A stretch of DNA of 64,000 nt. Origin: Bryobacterales bacterium (GTDB lineage Bacteria; Acidobacteriota; Terriglobia; Bryobacterales; UBA6623). Below, in pieces: positions 29,650 to 39,883 of the stretch. Location of the stretch: positions 1 to 64,000 of the forward strand of contig JAPPLB010000141.1 of the NCBI GenBank assembly GCA_028819575.1, written 5' to 3'. Under the pieces are notes generated by a model. That model worked only from the letters and a program-made list of their open reading frames with translations, was not told the origin of the DNA and made no database searches. A program made the position numbers and the translations under genes. How positions within the stretch are numbered: position 1 is the first letter of the stretch; each line of letters starts with the position of its first letter.

Positions 29650-30339
29650 TTATCGCTGCGGGAAAACCCGCTTGGTGCCCCTGGGGATATCGAGCTTGAA
29701 AATCCTGTCGGGGATCTTCGGGTTCAACTTGACGTCGTTGTACGTGAAGACGCGGTAGTCTTCGCCACCCGGCTGGTGCAGTTTTTGTCGGACGGCCTGC
29801 CAGGTCTCTGTCGAGACCCACATTTCCAGCTTGGGAACCTGCTTGCGCATTCCTTCCGACTTCGGGATCAGTTCAAGTCTGACGGTTGCTTGATCAGCGG
29901 CATGATCTTCTCCGAGCAATTGAAGCTTGTAGTTCTCGCGAAGATAGTCGGCTGTGGTGCCGAATCCCAGCAGAAAGGCCTGCTGGAACGTATCCCGATG
30001 CTTGGCGATACTGTACTCCTCGACGGTTGCGATGCGCGGGCGGTAGATCTCGGCTTTATCGCCGCTGACGGCCAGGTGATAGTTGTAGGGCTCGCGGAAG
30101 TTGATGAGCAGCCGGACCTTGCCGTTCTTGTCCTTGCGGACGTACATCTCGCCGGACTCGGTGGTCTTCTCTTCGAGAAGCGCCATGTACTTCATTCGCG
30201 TGATGCCGGCTTGCATGCTTTCGAAACCGGAGGCCGTGCGATCCATGTTGGCCAGTAGTTGCTCCAGATCAAGGCTCGCGGCCGATGCCGGCGTCAAGGC
30301 CGCCAGGACAAGACAGAGAAGTCGTTCCTTCAGGTGCAT
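29650..30339 (-). CDS. Outer-membrane lipoprotein-sorting / LolA-like protein
   Basis: 229 aa; signal peptide; YNDVKLNPKIPDRIFKLDIPRGTKRVFPQR C-terminus. Confidence 0.7.
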   Translation of the reverse strand: MHLKERLLCLVLAALTPASAASLDLEQLLANMDRTASGFESMQAGITRMKYMALLEEKTTESGEMYVRKDKNGKVRLLINFREPYNYHLAVSGDKAEIYRPRIATVEEYSIAKHRDTFQQAFLLGFGTTADYLRENYKLQLLGEDHAADQATVRLELIPKSEGMRKQVPKLEMWVSTETWQAVRQKLHQPGGEDYRVFTYNDVKLNPKIPDRIFKLDIPRGTKRVFPQR

Positions 30340-30400
30340 ACGAAAGCCTGTTCAAAAGTACGCAATACGGTCGAATCCGGTTACGCAAAGCCGGGAGCAG

Positions 30401-30769
30401 TTACGGACGGACGTAGACCAGATAGGCGGTGAGTTCGCCATCGGCTCCGCTGGAGGGTCGCGTCTCGACGACCTCCAGGTTCCGGCCTGTCTGGCGTCGC
30501 AGAAGATCTTGAATCGCGGCGGTGAGGTCTTCGCCTGTTTTCTCCCCCATCGCCGAGGATTCCACCAGGAACACTCGGGTGCGCTGTTCGTCGCTGAGCG
30601 TCTGCACTTCACGGACGCGGGGCAAGCGGGGCTGATCGTTGAACAGGCTGCGCGGCGTGAAAAAAATGAATGCCAGAATCGCGGCAACGATCAGATCGTA
30701 CTGCCAGGAACCGCGCCGATGACTCCAGAACAACACAGGCCGCAGGCCACTCCACAGCTTGCGAAGCAT
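30401..30769 (-). CDS. Hypothetical single-TM protein
   Basis: 122 aa; one TM (YDLIVAAILAFIFFTP); upstream of and co-oriented with the LolA-like gene. Confidence 0.55.
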   Translation of the reverse strand: MLRKLWSGLRPVLFWSHRRGSWQYDLIVAAILAFIFFTPRSLFNDQPRLPRVREVQTLSDEQRTRVFLVESSAMGEKTGEDLTAAIQDLLRRQTGRNLEVVETRPSSGADGELTAYLVYVRP

Positions 30770-30830
30770 GTCGTCAGTTTATCGTAGAATGAGTTGCGTC
30801 CGCAGCCGTAAGTGACTGTTCCCTGGGACG

Positions 30831-31853
30831 ATGACCGTTCTCCAGACCAGACTCCGCCAGTTCGTGAATGCGGCGGCGCACCTGCAACTCATGCCGGTGC
30901 TGTCGAGCGGGGATGACCCCTTGATCGGCGGTCAGGCCGTGATCGAAGGTGTCATGATGCGCACGCCGCACAGCTACTGCACGGCGGTGCGGCGACCGAA
31001 CGGCGAGGTGGTTACGGATGAGTCTCCGATCAGCCGGCCGTCGGAGCGTCGAAAGATCTGGGGCTGGTTCGGCGTTCGTGGTTTGGCCACGCTGGGTCAA
31101 GCTCTGAAGCTGGGGTTCAAGGCGCTGCAGTTCTCGGCCGTGAACTCCATAGACGAGGAGAAAGAAAAGGCCGGAAAGGGACCGACGGAGAAAGCGGACG
31201 GGAAAACCGCCGAGATCCCGGGTTGGATGATGGCGCTGAATATCGCGTTCTCGATCGGTTTCTTCATCTTCTTGTACAAGTTTGTGCCGCTCGTAGCGAC
31301 GACGCAGATCCAGGAAGTTACGGGTTGGCTGCAGGGGAACTTCGGATTCAGCCTGATCGACGGCGTAATTCGACTGGCGATCTTTCTGACCTTCCTCACG
31401 CTGGTCTCTCGGATGAACGACATCCGCCGTGTCTTCGAATACCACGGCGCGGAACACAAGGTCGTCTTCAATTACGAGTCGGGCAAGCCGGTCGAAGTGA
31501 GGAATGCTCAGGGCTGCAGCAGATTCCATCCTCGCTGCGGCACGAGCTTCCTGATGGTGGTGATGATCGTCAGCATAGCGGCATATGCACTATTGCCGTT
31601 CGAGGGTTTCGCATTGCAGTTCCTTTCGCGAATCGTCATGTTGCCGGTGATCGCGGGGGTGAGCTACGAAGTCATTCGCTTCGCCTCCCGGCACGGCAAC
31701 CTCGTGATGGTCTGGCTGGTGGCGCCGGGGTTGTGGCTGCAGCGCATCACCACAAAAGATCCATCTGACGATCAGGTCGAGATCGCGATTCATGCCCTCA
31801 ACGGCGCAATGGATCTCGAACGGCGGCAGGGTGGCGAATTGATCGTCGCGTAG
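30831..31853 (+). CDS. DUF1385 membrane protein
   Basis: 340 aa; [28 protein letters not shown]; immediately upstream of prfA. Confidence 0.9.
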   Translation: MTVLQTRLRQFVNAAAHLQLMPVLSSGDDPLIGGQAVIEGVMMRTPHSYCTAVRRPNGEVVTDESPISRPSERRKIWGWFGVRGLATLGQALKLGFKALQFSAVNSIDEEKEKAGKGPTEKADGKTAEIPGWMMALNIAFSIGFFIFLYKFVPLVATTQIQEVTGWLQGNFGFSLIDGVIRLAIFLTFLTLVSRMNDIRRVFEYHGAEHKVVFNYESGKPVEVRNAQGCSRFHPRCGTSFLMVVMIVSIAAYALLPFEGFALQFLSRIVMLPVIAGVSYEVIRFASRHGNLVMVWLVAPGLWLQRITTKDPSDDQVEIAIHALNGAMDLERRQGGELIVA

Positions 31854-31867
31854 CCCGGAGTTTCCTC

Positions 31868-32950
31868 ATGGAGTGGCTGAACAAGCTGGAAGAGGTAGAG
31901 GCTCGCTATCAGGAGCTGTCCGAGCAGATGGCCGAGCCGTCTGTGATTGCGGATCCGTCTCGCTACCAGCGGATCGCCAAGCAGACAGCCGATCTGGCCC
32001 CGGTTGTCGAAAAGTTCAACCTCTGGAAGAAGCTTAAGCATGATGCCGAGTCAGCGCGCTCGATGCTGGATGAGCCGGATCCGGAAATGGCTGCGTTAGC
32101 GCGTCAGGAGCTTGACCAGGCGGAAGCCGGGCTTGCCGACCTCGGCGCGGAGATCAAGGTCCTGCTGTTGCCCAAGGATCCCAATGACGACAAGGGTGTG
32201 ATTCTTGAAGTGCGCGCCGGAACCGGTGGCGGAGAGGCCACGCTTTTTGCCGCCGAAGTGTTCCGGATGTATGTCCGTTACGCAGAGTCGCAGCGTTGGA
32301 AAGTCGAAATCATCTCCTCGAACGAGACCGGCATCGGGGGATACAAGGAAATCATCGCCATGATCACCGGCGACCGAGTCTACAGCAAGATGAAGTTCGA
32401 GAGCGGTGTTCACCGTGTGCAGCGGGTGCCGCAAACCGAAACGCAAGGCCGAGTGCATACTTCTGCCGTAACCATCGCGGTGATGCCGCAGGTGGACGAG
32501 GTGGAAGTGGCGATCGACCAGAAAGATCTGCGGATCGACACCTACTGTTCTTCGGGACCCGGCGGCCAGTCGGTCAACACGACCTATTCGGCAGTACGCA
32601 TCACGCACCTGCCCACGAACCTGGTTGTCACGTGCCAGGACGAGAAGTCGCAGATCAAGAACAAAGCGAAAGCCTTGCAGGTGCTGCGCTCGCGTCTTTT
32701 TGAGATCGAGGCCGAAAAGCGACAAGCCGAGCAGGCGGAGCAGCGCCGCAGCATGGTCCGCACAGGTGACCGCAGCGAGAAGATTCGCACATACAACTTC
32801 CCGCAGAATCGAGTGACGGATCATCGGGTGCCCGGGCTCACGGTTTACGAACTCGATCAGATTCTCCAGGGAGCCCTGAACAAATTGGTTGAGCCCGTGA
32901 CCGCCCACTTTCAGGCCGAGCGTCTGAAGAGCGTCCGGGATGCCGCCTGA
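31868..32950 (+). CDS. prfA: Peptide chain release factor 1
   Basis: 360 aa; GGQ motif in [39 protein letters not shown]. Confidence 0.95.
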   Translation: MEWLNKLEEVEARYQELSEQMAEPSVIADPSRYQRIAKQTADLAPVVEKFNLWKKLKHDAESARSMLDEPDPEMAALARQELDQAEAGLADLGAEIKVLLLPKDPNDDKGVILEVRAGTGGGEATLFAAEVFRMYVRYAESQRWKVEIISSNETGIGGYKEIIAMITGDRVYSKMKFESGVHRVQRVPQTETQGRVHTSAVTIAVMPQVDEVEVAIDQKDLRIDTYCSSGPGGQSVNTTYSAVRITHLPTNLVVTCQDEKSQIKNKAKALQVLRSRLFEIEAEKRQAEQAEQRRSMVRTGDRSEKIRTYNFPQNRVTDHRVPGLTVYELDQILQGALNKLVEPVTAHFQAERLKSVRDAA

Positions 32951-33806
32951 GCCCCGAGCCTCATTGACGCCGGCCTCGATTTCGCAAGCCCTTCGGAAAG
33001 CGGCGCAACTCTTCGAGGATTACGGGGCCGGCGTTCCACGGCTGACGGCGGAAGTGCTGTTGAGTCACTGTCTCGGAGTCGAAAAACCGCATCTCTACGG
33101 GCATCCCGGACAGATTCTTTCGCCGAAACAGTCCGCGTGCTTCGAGGAGTACGTGCAACAACGTCTGGACGGCAAGCCCACGCAATACATCACCGGCACG
33201 CAGGAGTTCTACGGCATCTCATTTCGCGTTGATCCTGATGTTCTGATTCCGCGCCCGGAGACGGAACTATTAGTGGAGGAAGCCCTGGCGCACACCTCGG
33301 AGACAGGGCAGATCCTGGATCTGGGAACAGGCTCGGGATGTATCGCGGTGGCAATCAAGTCGAACGCTCCGCGCAGCCGCGTGATCGCCACGGACATTTC
33401 CGGGCCTGCGCTACGAGTGGCCCGCCGCAATGCGGTCGAACACGGCGTCCAGGTCGACTTTGTTCATGGTGATCTGGTGGACGCATTCCGACGTGAGAGC
33501 TTGGGAATGATCGTGTGCAATCCTCCTTATGTTCCTCTGAAGGACCTTCCCGGACTGCAGCACGAGCTGCGATACGAACCCGGAGTCGCCCTGTTCGGTG
33601 GACAGGATGGATTGGAGGTCTATCGCCGCCTTATCAAGTCCGCGGTGTCCGCACTGAAGCCCGAAGGCCGGCTGTTGCTGGAGTTAGGCTATAATGGCCG
33701 GTCCTCGGTCGAGGCGCTGCTCTCGGATGCCGATTGGCATCTGCCGATCGTCCGGACCGACTTGGCGGGCATCGATCGCGTGCTCGCCGTCCGACGCCGC
33801 TCTTAG
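32940..33806 (+). CDS. prmC: Release factor glutamine methyltransferase
   Basis: 288 aa; NPPYV motif, [15 protein letters not shown]; overlaps prfA. Confidence 0.95.
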   Translation: MPPEPRASLTPASISQALRKAAQLFEDYGAGVPRLTAEVLLSHCLGVEKPHLYGHPGQILSPKQSACFEEYVQQRLDGKPTQYITGTQEFYGISFRVDPDVLIPRPETELLVEEALAHTSETGQILDLGTGSGCIAVAIKSNAPRSRVIATDISGPALRVARRNAVEHGVQVDFVHGDLVDAFRRESLGMIVCNPPYVPLKDLPGLQHELRYEPGVALFGGQDGLEVYRRLIKSAVSALKPEGRLLLELGYNGRSSVEALLSDADWHLPIVRTDLAGIDRVLAVRRRS

Positions 33807-33849
33807 TCCGGCGTATTCCTCTCGATCTCCCGCTATCTGGTTCCTCACA

Positions 33850-35082
33850 ATGAAAATCGCAAAAGTTGAAGCCTTTCTCCTTTCGTCGCCGCTCGATGAG
33901 CCGTTGCTGCTGCCCTTCCATGGCGGCGAACGAACCATCCTCAAGCGCGATGCGATGTTGATCCGTGTTACGGCGGACAACGGGCTGAAAGGATATGGGC
34001 CCGGACCCGCGCACGAACGCGCCGAACGCGAGATCAACGAGACGATCGCGCCCTTCCTCGAGGGCCGCGACCCGGCTCAATGGCGCACGTTCGAATTCCC
34101 CGGCGAGCTGGCGCTGCAGAAGACCTACCGCGCCGTCGAAGTGGCGGTGATCGATCTGGCGGCCCGTTTCGAAGGGGCTCCAGTGTCGGAACTGGTGGGG
34201 GGGCGCAAACGGGACCGTATCAAGCTGTATGGCAGCGCCGGCATGTACATGAGCCCTGAAGAGTACGCTGATGAGGCCAAGGCCATTGCTGATCTCGGAT
34301 TCACGGCCTACAAGATGCGACCCGCCCGCGGCCCGGAAAAGGACCTTGAAACCATTGCCCGGATGCGTGAAGCCGTCGGGCCCGACGTGGGTCTGATGAT
34401 CGACGCCCATGCCTGGTGGCGCATGGGTGACAAGAGCTACTCCCAACAGACCGTCGAACAGTTGGCCAGGGACAGCCAAGCCTACAAACCGACCTGGTTC
34501 GAGGAAGCGGTTCCTCCCGACGACCACGCGGCCTTGAAGCAGCTCCGGGATACGGGTCTGGTGCCGGTGGCCTCGGGCGAGCACGAACCGGACGAGTCGT
34601 CATTCATGGATCTGATCGAAACCGGTTCCGTTGACTATGTGCAAATGGACGTTTGCTGCCAGGGCGGATTCGAGATGGGCCGGCGCGTCTTCGAAGCGAC
34701 GGCTCGGCACGGTTTGCGTTTCGCCTTCCACTGCTGGGGCACGCTGCTGGAGGTGATCGCAGCCGGACAGCTCGGGATTTGCTGGGACGAGGACGTCATC
34801 GAGTGGCTGGAATACCCTTGTCACGCCAACCGCGGCAAGCCCGGCATGTACCCGTTCCTCGTGGCGGATGACGTCCTGAAAGACCCGTTGCCCATCGAGA
34901 ACGGTGATCTCATCGTGCCAAACGAGCCTGGTCTCGGCATCACGGTCGACGAGAGCGTCATCGATCGGTATCCCTACCAGCCGGGACCATGGTCCATCTT
35001 CAAGATCGATTCGCCGCCGGAAACCCTGGCAGTTTCGGGCGACCACAGCGTCTTGTGGGTGGATCCCGTCTCAGGGGCATAG
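33850..35082 (+). CDS. Mandelate racemase/muconate lactonizing enzyme family (enolase superfamily)
   Basis: KIAKVEAFLLSSPL; MIDAHAWW; SGEHEPDE; QMDVCCQGG. Confidence 0.85.
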   Translation: MKIAKVEAFLLSSPLDEPLLLPFHGGERTILKRDAMLIRVTADNGLKGYGPGPAHERAEREINETIAPFLEGRDPAQWRTFEFPGELALQKTYRAVEVAVIDLAARFEGAPVSELVGGRKRDRIKLYGSAGMYMSPEEYADEAKAIADLGFTAYKMRPARGPEKDLETIARMREAVGPDVGLMIDAHAWWRMGDKSYSQQTVEQLARDSQAYKPTWFEEAVPPDDHAALKQLRDTGLVPVASGEHEPDESSFMDLIETGSVDYVQMDVCCQGGFEMGRRVFEATARHGLRFAFHCWGTLLEVIAAGQLGICWDEDVIEWLEYPCHANRGKPGMYPFLVADDVLKDPLPIENGDLIVPNEPGLGITVDESVIDRYPYQPGPWSIFKIDSPPETLAVSGDHSVLWVDPVSGA

Positions 35083-35096
35083 CATCGAGGGCGATA

Positions 35097-36560
35097 TCAG
35101 CAAGCGCTTCCAGGAACAATACGGTAGTCACCTCTCTTGGTCCGGTCGATGAAAGTGATGCAAAGGTCTTTGCCGATGTCTTCCACATTTCGATACCGCC
35201 AGAATTCGAATGGGTAACGTATCTGCGGCGAGCCGTCGGGGCGAACTTCGATCTCGTCCGGCGGTCCGTAGAGGATGTAGATGCGACCGCGGTCGGATTG
35301 CCAGCCAAGTTTGTCTGACACCATCTCGAAGCGCTCGTTCGCATAGGCGATACGGCGGTAGTGTTCATCCCTGTATTCGTTCTTGGCGGTTCGCGGGGTC
35401 GGATCTCGGCGAAGCCAGAACTGTTCCATGAACTTCTCCCGTTCGTCGTCGGTAGTAAGCCTCTGGTACGCGGTCCGCTCTTCGTCAGCGATGATATAAA
35501 CCACATCCTGATTGAGCCATCTCAAATCGGGCCTGCTTTCAGCACCCTCAGTCCCGCTGGGAGGCACGGCTGCCGAACATGCAGCCAGAGCCAATCCGGT
35601 GAGAGCCGCTAAGACCAGGGCAGTCGGCAACGACATCCCTTGTCCGTTCGATTTCGCAGAATACAGCAATCGATGAATGCGTTTCACGAGACTTCCTCCT
35701 GAAGCAGCCACAGCCGGCTCGCGGCCTGACCAGCGATTTTGTTCGAGCGTGGCAAGAGCTATGGCGTACTCGTGCGCATCGCCATTCATGGCAACGACCA
35801 TGTCGTCACAGCATTTTTCGCGCTCGGAACGCATTACGCCAGAGATCCACCACACCACCGGGTGATAGAAAAGCAGGCCCTCTACCACTCGCTGCAAGTG
35901 ATTCGCCAAGTAATCGTAGCGTCGGATATGGGCTAGCTCATGTAATAAAATCGCTTCGACCTGCCCTACAGGGAGGCGGGCGATCAGACCGATCGGCATC
36001 AGGACTAACGGGCGGAAGTGACCCAGAAGCACAGGTGTATCCACCAAGCAGGACTCCAGCAGCAGGATCGGCCTCGAAAGCTGCAATCGAGCGCCTAGTT
36101 GAGCCAGTGCATTCCGCCAGCGTTCAGGAGCGCAACAGACGCCTCGCCTGCGAAGCCGCCGTGCCGATAACCAGCCGAATACATGCCACAAGCAGGAGGC
36201 TCCGACGCCTGCCGCCCAAAACGGCGCCAGCCAGGGCGCGATGACGGCGAGACCCCGATTCGGTGCGTTCACAGCTTCGATCGCAGGCTGCAGACCCCAC
36301 GCGAGAAAAAAAGGTGCTTGTACGGCCTGCCGTCCCTCCGCAACGTCCGGTAGTAGGCGAACCAATGTGAGACCGCAGACGACGACGATCAAGACCATCG
36401 CCACACAAGACGCAGCGTATCGAATGCGAGGGGACTGCGCCGTCAAAAGCATCACGCCGAGCGCTGCGGCGACGATCGCTCCTTGCCACAGTGAATGCAG
36501 GATCGTCAAGCCAACCATTCCGGCCACGGGCGTCTCCACAAATGCCTCGAGGAGGTTCAT
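35097..36560 (-). CDS. BlaR1/MecR1-like M56 peptidase fused to a C-terminal GWxTD-like domain
   Basis: HELAHIRRYDYLANHLQRVVEGLLFYHPVVWW; C-terminus FMEQFWLRRDPTPRTAKNEYRDEHYRRIAYANERF...DRGRIYILYGPPDEIE. Confidence 0.85.
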   Translation of the reverse strand: MNLLEAFVETPVAGMVGLTILHSLWQGAIVAAALGVMLLTAQSPRIRYAASCVAMVLIVVVCGLTLVRLLPDVAEGRQAVQAPFFLAWGLQPAIEAVNAPNRGLAVIAPWLAPFWAAGVGASCLWHVFGWLSARRLRRRGVCCAPERWRNALAQLGARLQLSRPILLLESCLVDTPVLLGHFRPLVLMPIGLIARLPVGQVEAILLHELAHIRRYDYLANHLQRVVEGLLFYHPVVWWISGVMRSEREKCCDDMVVAMNGDAHEYAIALATLEQNRWSGREPAVAASGGSLVKRIHRLLYSAKSNGQGMSLPTALVLAALTGLALAACSAAVPPSGTEGAESRPDLRWLNQDVVYIIADEERTAYQRLTTDDEREKFMEQFWLRRDPTPRTAKNEYRDEHYRRIAYANERFEMVSDKLGWQSDRGRIYILYGPPDEIEVRPDGSPQIRYPFEFWRYRNVEDIGKDLCITFIDRTKRGDYRIVPGSAC

Positions 36561-36943
36561 CGCTTACCTCCCGGGTAGTCGTCCAGCAGCTTGCGCAGGG
36601 CGGCGAGTTCCTTTTTCGTAGTCTTGCGTGATGACAGCGCACCTATCATGAGCGCCTTCGCCGAACCACCGAATGCGCGTTCCAGCAGGTCGCCGGCCAG
36701 TTGCCGCTGGGTCCATTCACGCGATCGAGAGGGTTTGTAAACATGCGCACGTTGACTCTGATCTCTTTGCGCCAAGCCTTTCCCGGCCATGATCTGCATG
36801 AACTTCAAGACGGTGCTGTACTGCATGGGACGCCGCCGTATGAGCACGTCGTAAACCTCACGCACGGTGGCTGGTCCGATGCTCCAGAGCACGGTCAGGA
36901 TTTCGAGTTCCGCTTCAGTGGGTTTTGACAGCTCATCCTTCAT
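36557..36943 (-). CDS. BlaI/MecI-family transcriptional repressor
   Basis: 128 aa; LSKPTEAELEILTVLWSIGPATVREVYDVL; ATGA overlap with M56 gene. Confidence 0.9.
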   Translation of the reverse strand: MKDELSKPTEAELEILTVLWSIGPATVREVYDVLIRRRPMQYSTVLKFMQIMAGKGLAQRDQSQRAHVYKPSRSREWTQRQLAGDLLERAFGGSAKALMIGALSSRKTTKKELAALRKLLDDYPGGKR

Positions 36944-37190
36944 ATACGAATACCTTACTAGTAAATGTTTCGTATGTCAAGAAATTTTTTCGGCCGGTCC
37001 GCTTGTCGATGTAAACGCATAGAACGAATTAGAGGGCATCCGTAAGCGGCAGGGAGGGCCGCGCGGCGCTGCTGAGATCGTACGACCCCTGGCTCTGCGC
37101 CTTTGCGCCAAGCCGGTTGACGCGCTGTTTCAACCGCCGCTATCATCAAGTTGGCCTTGTTGCAGGCCCTTGGGAAACAGGAAGAATCGA

Positions 37191-37616
37191 ATGGGACCCC
37201 TTGGCGTACCGGAGATGATTTTCATCTTCGTGTTGGCTCTGCTTGTGTTTGGACCCAAGAAGCTACCTGAACTTGGCAAGACGTTCGGGAAAGGGATGGC
37301 CGAGTTTCGGCGCGCTTCCAACGAGTTGAAGACTACGTTCCAGACGGAGATGGACAACATCGAACGGGAGACCAAGCTCAAGGAAACAGCCAACGAAATC
37401 AAGGACGAAGTCAACAAGCAGATCAGTTCGAATTACTACGACGACAGCGAAGACGACTATTACGAGTACGACGACACGCCCTACGATAGCGGGGCCTCGG
37501 CCGCGAAATCCAAAACCGCATCCACGACCGAGACCAGCAAAAGCCCCTCCATCGACGGCGGTTCGAGCGTCGGATCCGGCAACGGCCAAGGCGCCCCGGC
37601 TGTTGCCAAGCAGTGA
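37191..37616 (+). CDS. Twin-arginine translocase TatA/TatB-family subunit
   Basis: VPEMIFIFVLALLVFGPKKLPELGKTFGKGMAEFRRA; adjacent to tatC. Confidence 0.88.
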   Translation: MGPLGVPEMIFIFVLALLVFGPKKLPELGKTFGKGMAEFRRASNELKTTFQTEMDNIERETKLKETANEIKDEVNKQISSNYYDDSEDDYYEYDDTPYDSGASAAKSKTASTTETSKSPSIDGGSSVGSGNGQGAPAVAKQ

Positions 37617-37684
37617 ACGGAAGCCGGCGGAACCGAGCGCCCAACGCCGACAGATCCAAAACCAAAGCCAGTTAGCAAGGGCTG

Positions 37685-38956
37685 ATGAGTTCTGACGATC
37701 AAGACTCGCGGGAGAGCCGCGACCAGACAACTTCGTCCGCCGACGAACCGGATCACGAAACCGAAGGCGTAGCATCGGATGCGTCCGATGCGCCTGAGGA
37801 GTCCGCCAGTGGTGCGGAAGAGAAGCCGGCGGCCGAAAGCGACAAAGCGCCCGAGGCTGAAGGCGAGCCCTCCACCACCAAGGGCGAAACACCAGCGACC
37901 TACTACGACGACCCGTACGACGAGTACGAGCACGACTACCAGGAGCCGTCAAAGACGGCCTCCACCGCGGTCACGACCACCCAGCCCGAGGCGCCAAAAT
38001 CACCTCCTCCCCCACCGCCCCCCGCCGACACCGAAGAAGAAGAGGACGAAGAGGAGGACGGCATGGTGCGGATGTCGTTCCTCGAGCACCTCGAGGAACT
38101 TCGAACGCGAATCATTCGAGCCCTGGTCGGACTGGTCGTCGCATATGCGATTGCACTGACTGCGAAGAACTACCTCTTCCGGTTGATGCGGGCGCCCTTC
38201 GACGCCGCGGTCGAGACCATCCGACTCAACTCGCCGGACGTCAATATTCAACTCGTGGCGCTGACGCCGATCGAGCAGTTTCACTTGATCTGGCTCAAGA
38301 TCCCGATCGTAGCGGCCGTCTTCATGGCGGCGCCCTGGTGGATGTACCAGGTCTGGGGGTTCGTGGCGCCGGGCCTCTATCGCAAGGAGCGCCGATGGGC
38401 CTCGCCGTTCATTCTGTTCGGCAGCGCCCTGTTTATCCTCGGTGGCGTTTTCGGGTATTTCGTGGCGCTGAAGTTCGCCCTGGCCTTCCTTCTCGATGTC
38501 GGTGGAGAGGAAGGGGTCCAACCGCTGATCAGCATCAATGCGTACTACAGCATGTTCGTCAGCATCATGCTCGGGTTGGGCGTCGTATTCCAGATGCCCA
38601 TCGTCATCTTTGTCTTGACGACTCTGCGTATCGCGAGCCCCAGCTTTCTGATGGGCAACGTCCGCTACGCCATTCTGGCGATCTTCGTCTTGGCGGCCGT
38701 GATCACGCCGACGCCGGACATCTTCAACATGATCACGTTCGCGACGCCGATGATCCTGCTGTTCTACGTGGGCATCGGCGTGAGCTATGTGTTCCTGCTG
38801 CGGCGCGAGGGCAAGAGCCTGCCTTGGGGCAAGATCATGCTGGCCATCCTGTTCGTGCTTGCCATCATTGCGGTCATCATCTACTACTTGCACACGGAGT
38901 TGGGTTACCAGTTCGTGCGCGAGTTTCCCTGGTTTGTCGCTCCGACCGGGCAGTAA
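37685..38956 (+). CDS. tatC: Sec-independent translocase TatC with ~120-aa acidic N-terminal extension
   Basis: MSFLEHLEELRTRIIRALVGLVVAYAIALT; six-TM TatC core; AVITPTPDIFNMITFATPMILLFYVGIGVSYVF. Confidence 0.92.
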   Translation: MSSDDQDSRESRDQTTSSADEPDHETEGVASDASDAPEESASGAEEKPAAESDKAPEAEGEPSTTKGETPATYYDDPYDEYEHDYQEPSKTASTAVTTTQPEAPKSPPPPPPPADTEEEEDEEEDGMVRMSFLEHLEELRTRIIRALVGLVVAYAIALTAKNYLFRLMRAPFDAAVETIRLNSPDVNIQLVALTPIEQFHLIWLKIPIVAAVFMAAPWWMYQVWGFVAPGLYRKERRWASPFILFGSALFILGGVFGYFVALKFALAFLLDVGGEEGVQPLISINAYYSMFVSIMLGLGVVFQMPIVIFVLTTLRIASPSFLMGNVRYAILAIFVLAAVITPTPDIFNMITFATPMILLFYVGIGVSYVFLLRREGKSLPWGKIMLAILFVLAIIAVIIYYLHTELGYQFVREFPWFVAPTGQ

Positions 38957-39223
38957 CGCCGCGCTGTGCGTTCTTCTCGCACATCGCGAAATCAAGTTGC
39001 TCCTGCAAGTCGAAAGTCTGGGCGGCATCACCGACGAACCGCTCGACCGACTGCATGAAGAGGTCGTCGGCTGACAAGAGCGTTGCTGGACAAACGTCCT
39101 GATCCCGGTGACGATCTTGAGCGCCTAGCCGGCGACTTCCGGGTTGATCGCGTCACCCGGTGACGAGGAGCTACGGCAGGTTCTTGCGGAACGTGCGAAG
39201 GCGGGAGCCTGTCCTGCCGGTTC

Positions 39224-39667
39224 TCAGGAACCGGCTTTGTCGAGCAGGTGGCCGTATTCGTCTTCAGGGGCGCTCTCGGTCGTCACAGTCAGACCGCGCG
39301 CGGCCCAACCGGGATAGGTCGGTTGGCCCATCGGGTCGGTCTCGCCGCCCATGCCGCCACGCATATCGACCACGCTGGTGAAACCGGCGTTGAGAAGCTG
39401 TGAGGCGGCTTGCATGGAGCGGCCGCCCTTTTGGCAGCCGGTGATGCACTTGGCGTCCCGGCCGAAGTTCGCCTCCACGACTTCGACGAAGCGGTAGTTG
39501 GGCTGCATCCTGCCGTAAGGATCGCGATCGAGGACTGGGATGTTCTTGGCTCCCGGTACATGTCCGGCCTCGAACTCGGCCACGGTGCGCACGTCGAGGT
39601 AGATGCAGCTTTCGTCAGAGTCGAGAAGCTCTTTGGCTTCTTCGGGAGAGATTCTTTTGATGGACAT
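39224..39667 (-). CDS. Rhodanese-like domain protein
   Basis: MSIKRISPEEAKELLDSDESCIYLDVRTVAEFEAGHVPGAKNIPV; CQKGGRS active-site loop. Confidence 0.85.
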   Translation of the reverse strand: MSIKRISPEEAKELLDSDESCIYLDVRTVAEFEAGHVPGAKNIPVLDRDPYGRMQPNYRFVEVVEANFGRDAKCITGCQKGGRSMQAASQLLNAGFTSVVDMRGGMGGETDPMGQPTYPGWAARGLTVTTESAPEDEYGHLLDKAGS

Positions 39668-39883
39668 GATGGGATTCCTGATGTAAACCAACGAGCATAG
39701 CACGCGCCTTCAGGCCGAATGCCGCCGCTTAACAATGACTCTCGGGGATAACAACCCGTGTAAGCGCCAACCCGTTCACAGCGCTCTCGGATGACTGCTG
39801 CGAAAGAAGTAGCATGGCAACTCCATTGCTATAATCGCCCTGCTCGGGAAGCCCCGAGACGCACTCTGATCGAAGCAAGACAA

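Noticed and set aside
30831-33806. DUF1385-prfA-prmC cluster considered as unusual
   Set aside because: This gene order is common in many bacteria; ordinary.
38000-39031. 343-aa minus-strand ORF opposite tatC
   Set aside because: His/Asp/Gln-rich artefact of the antisense of TM codons; no recognisable domain.
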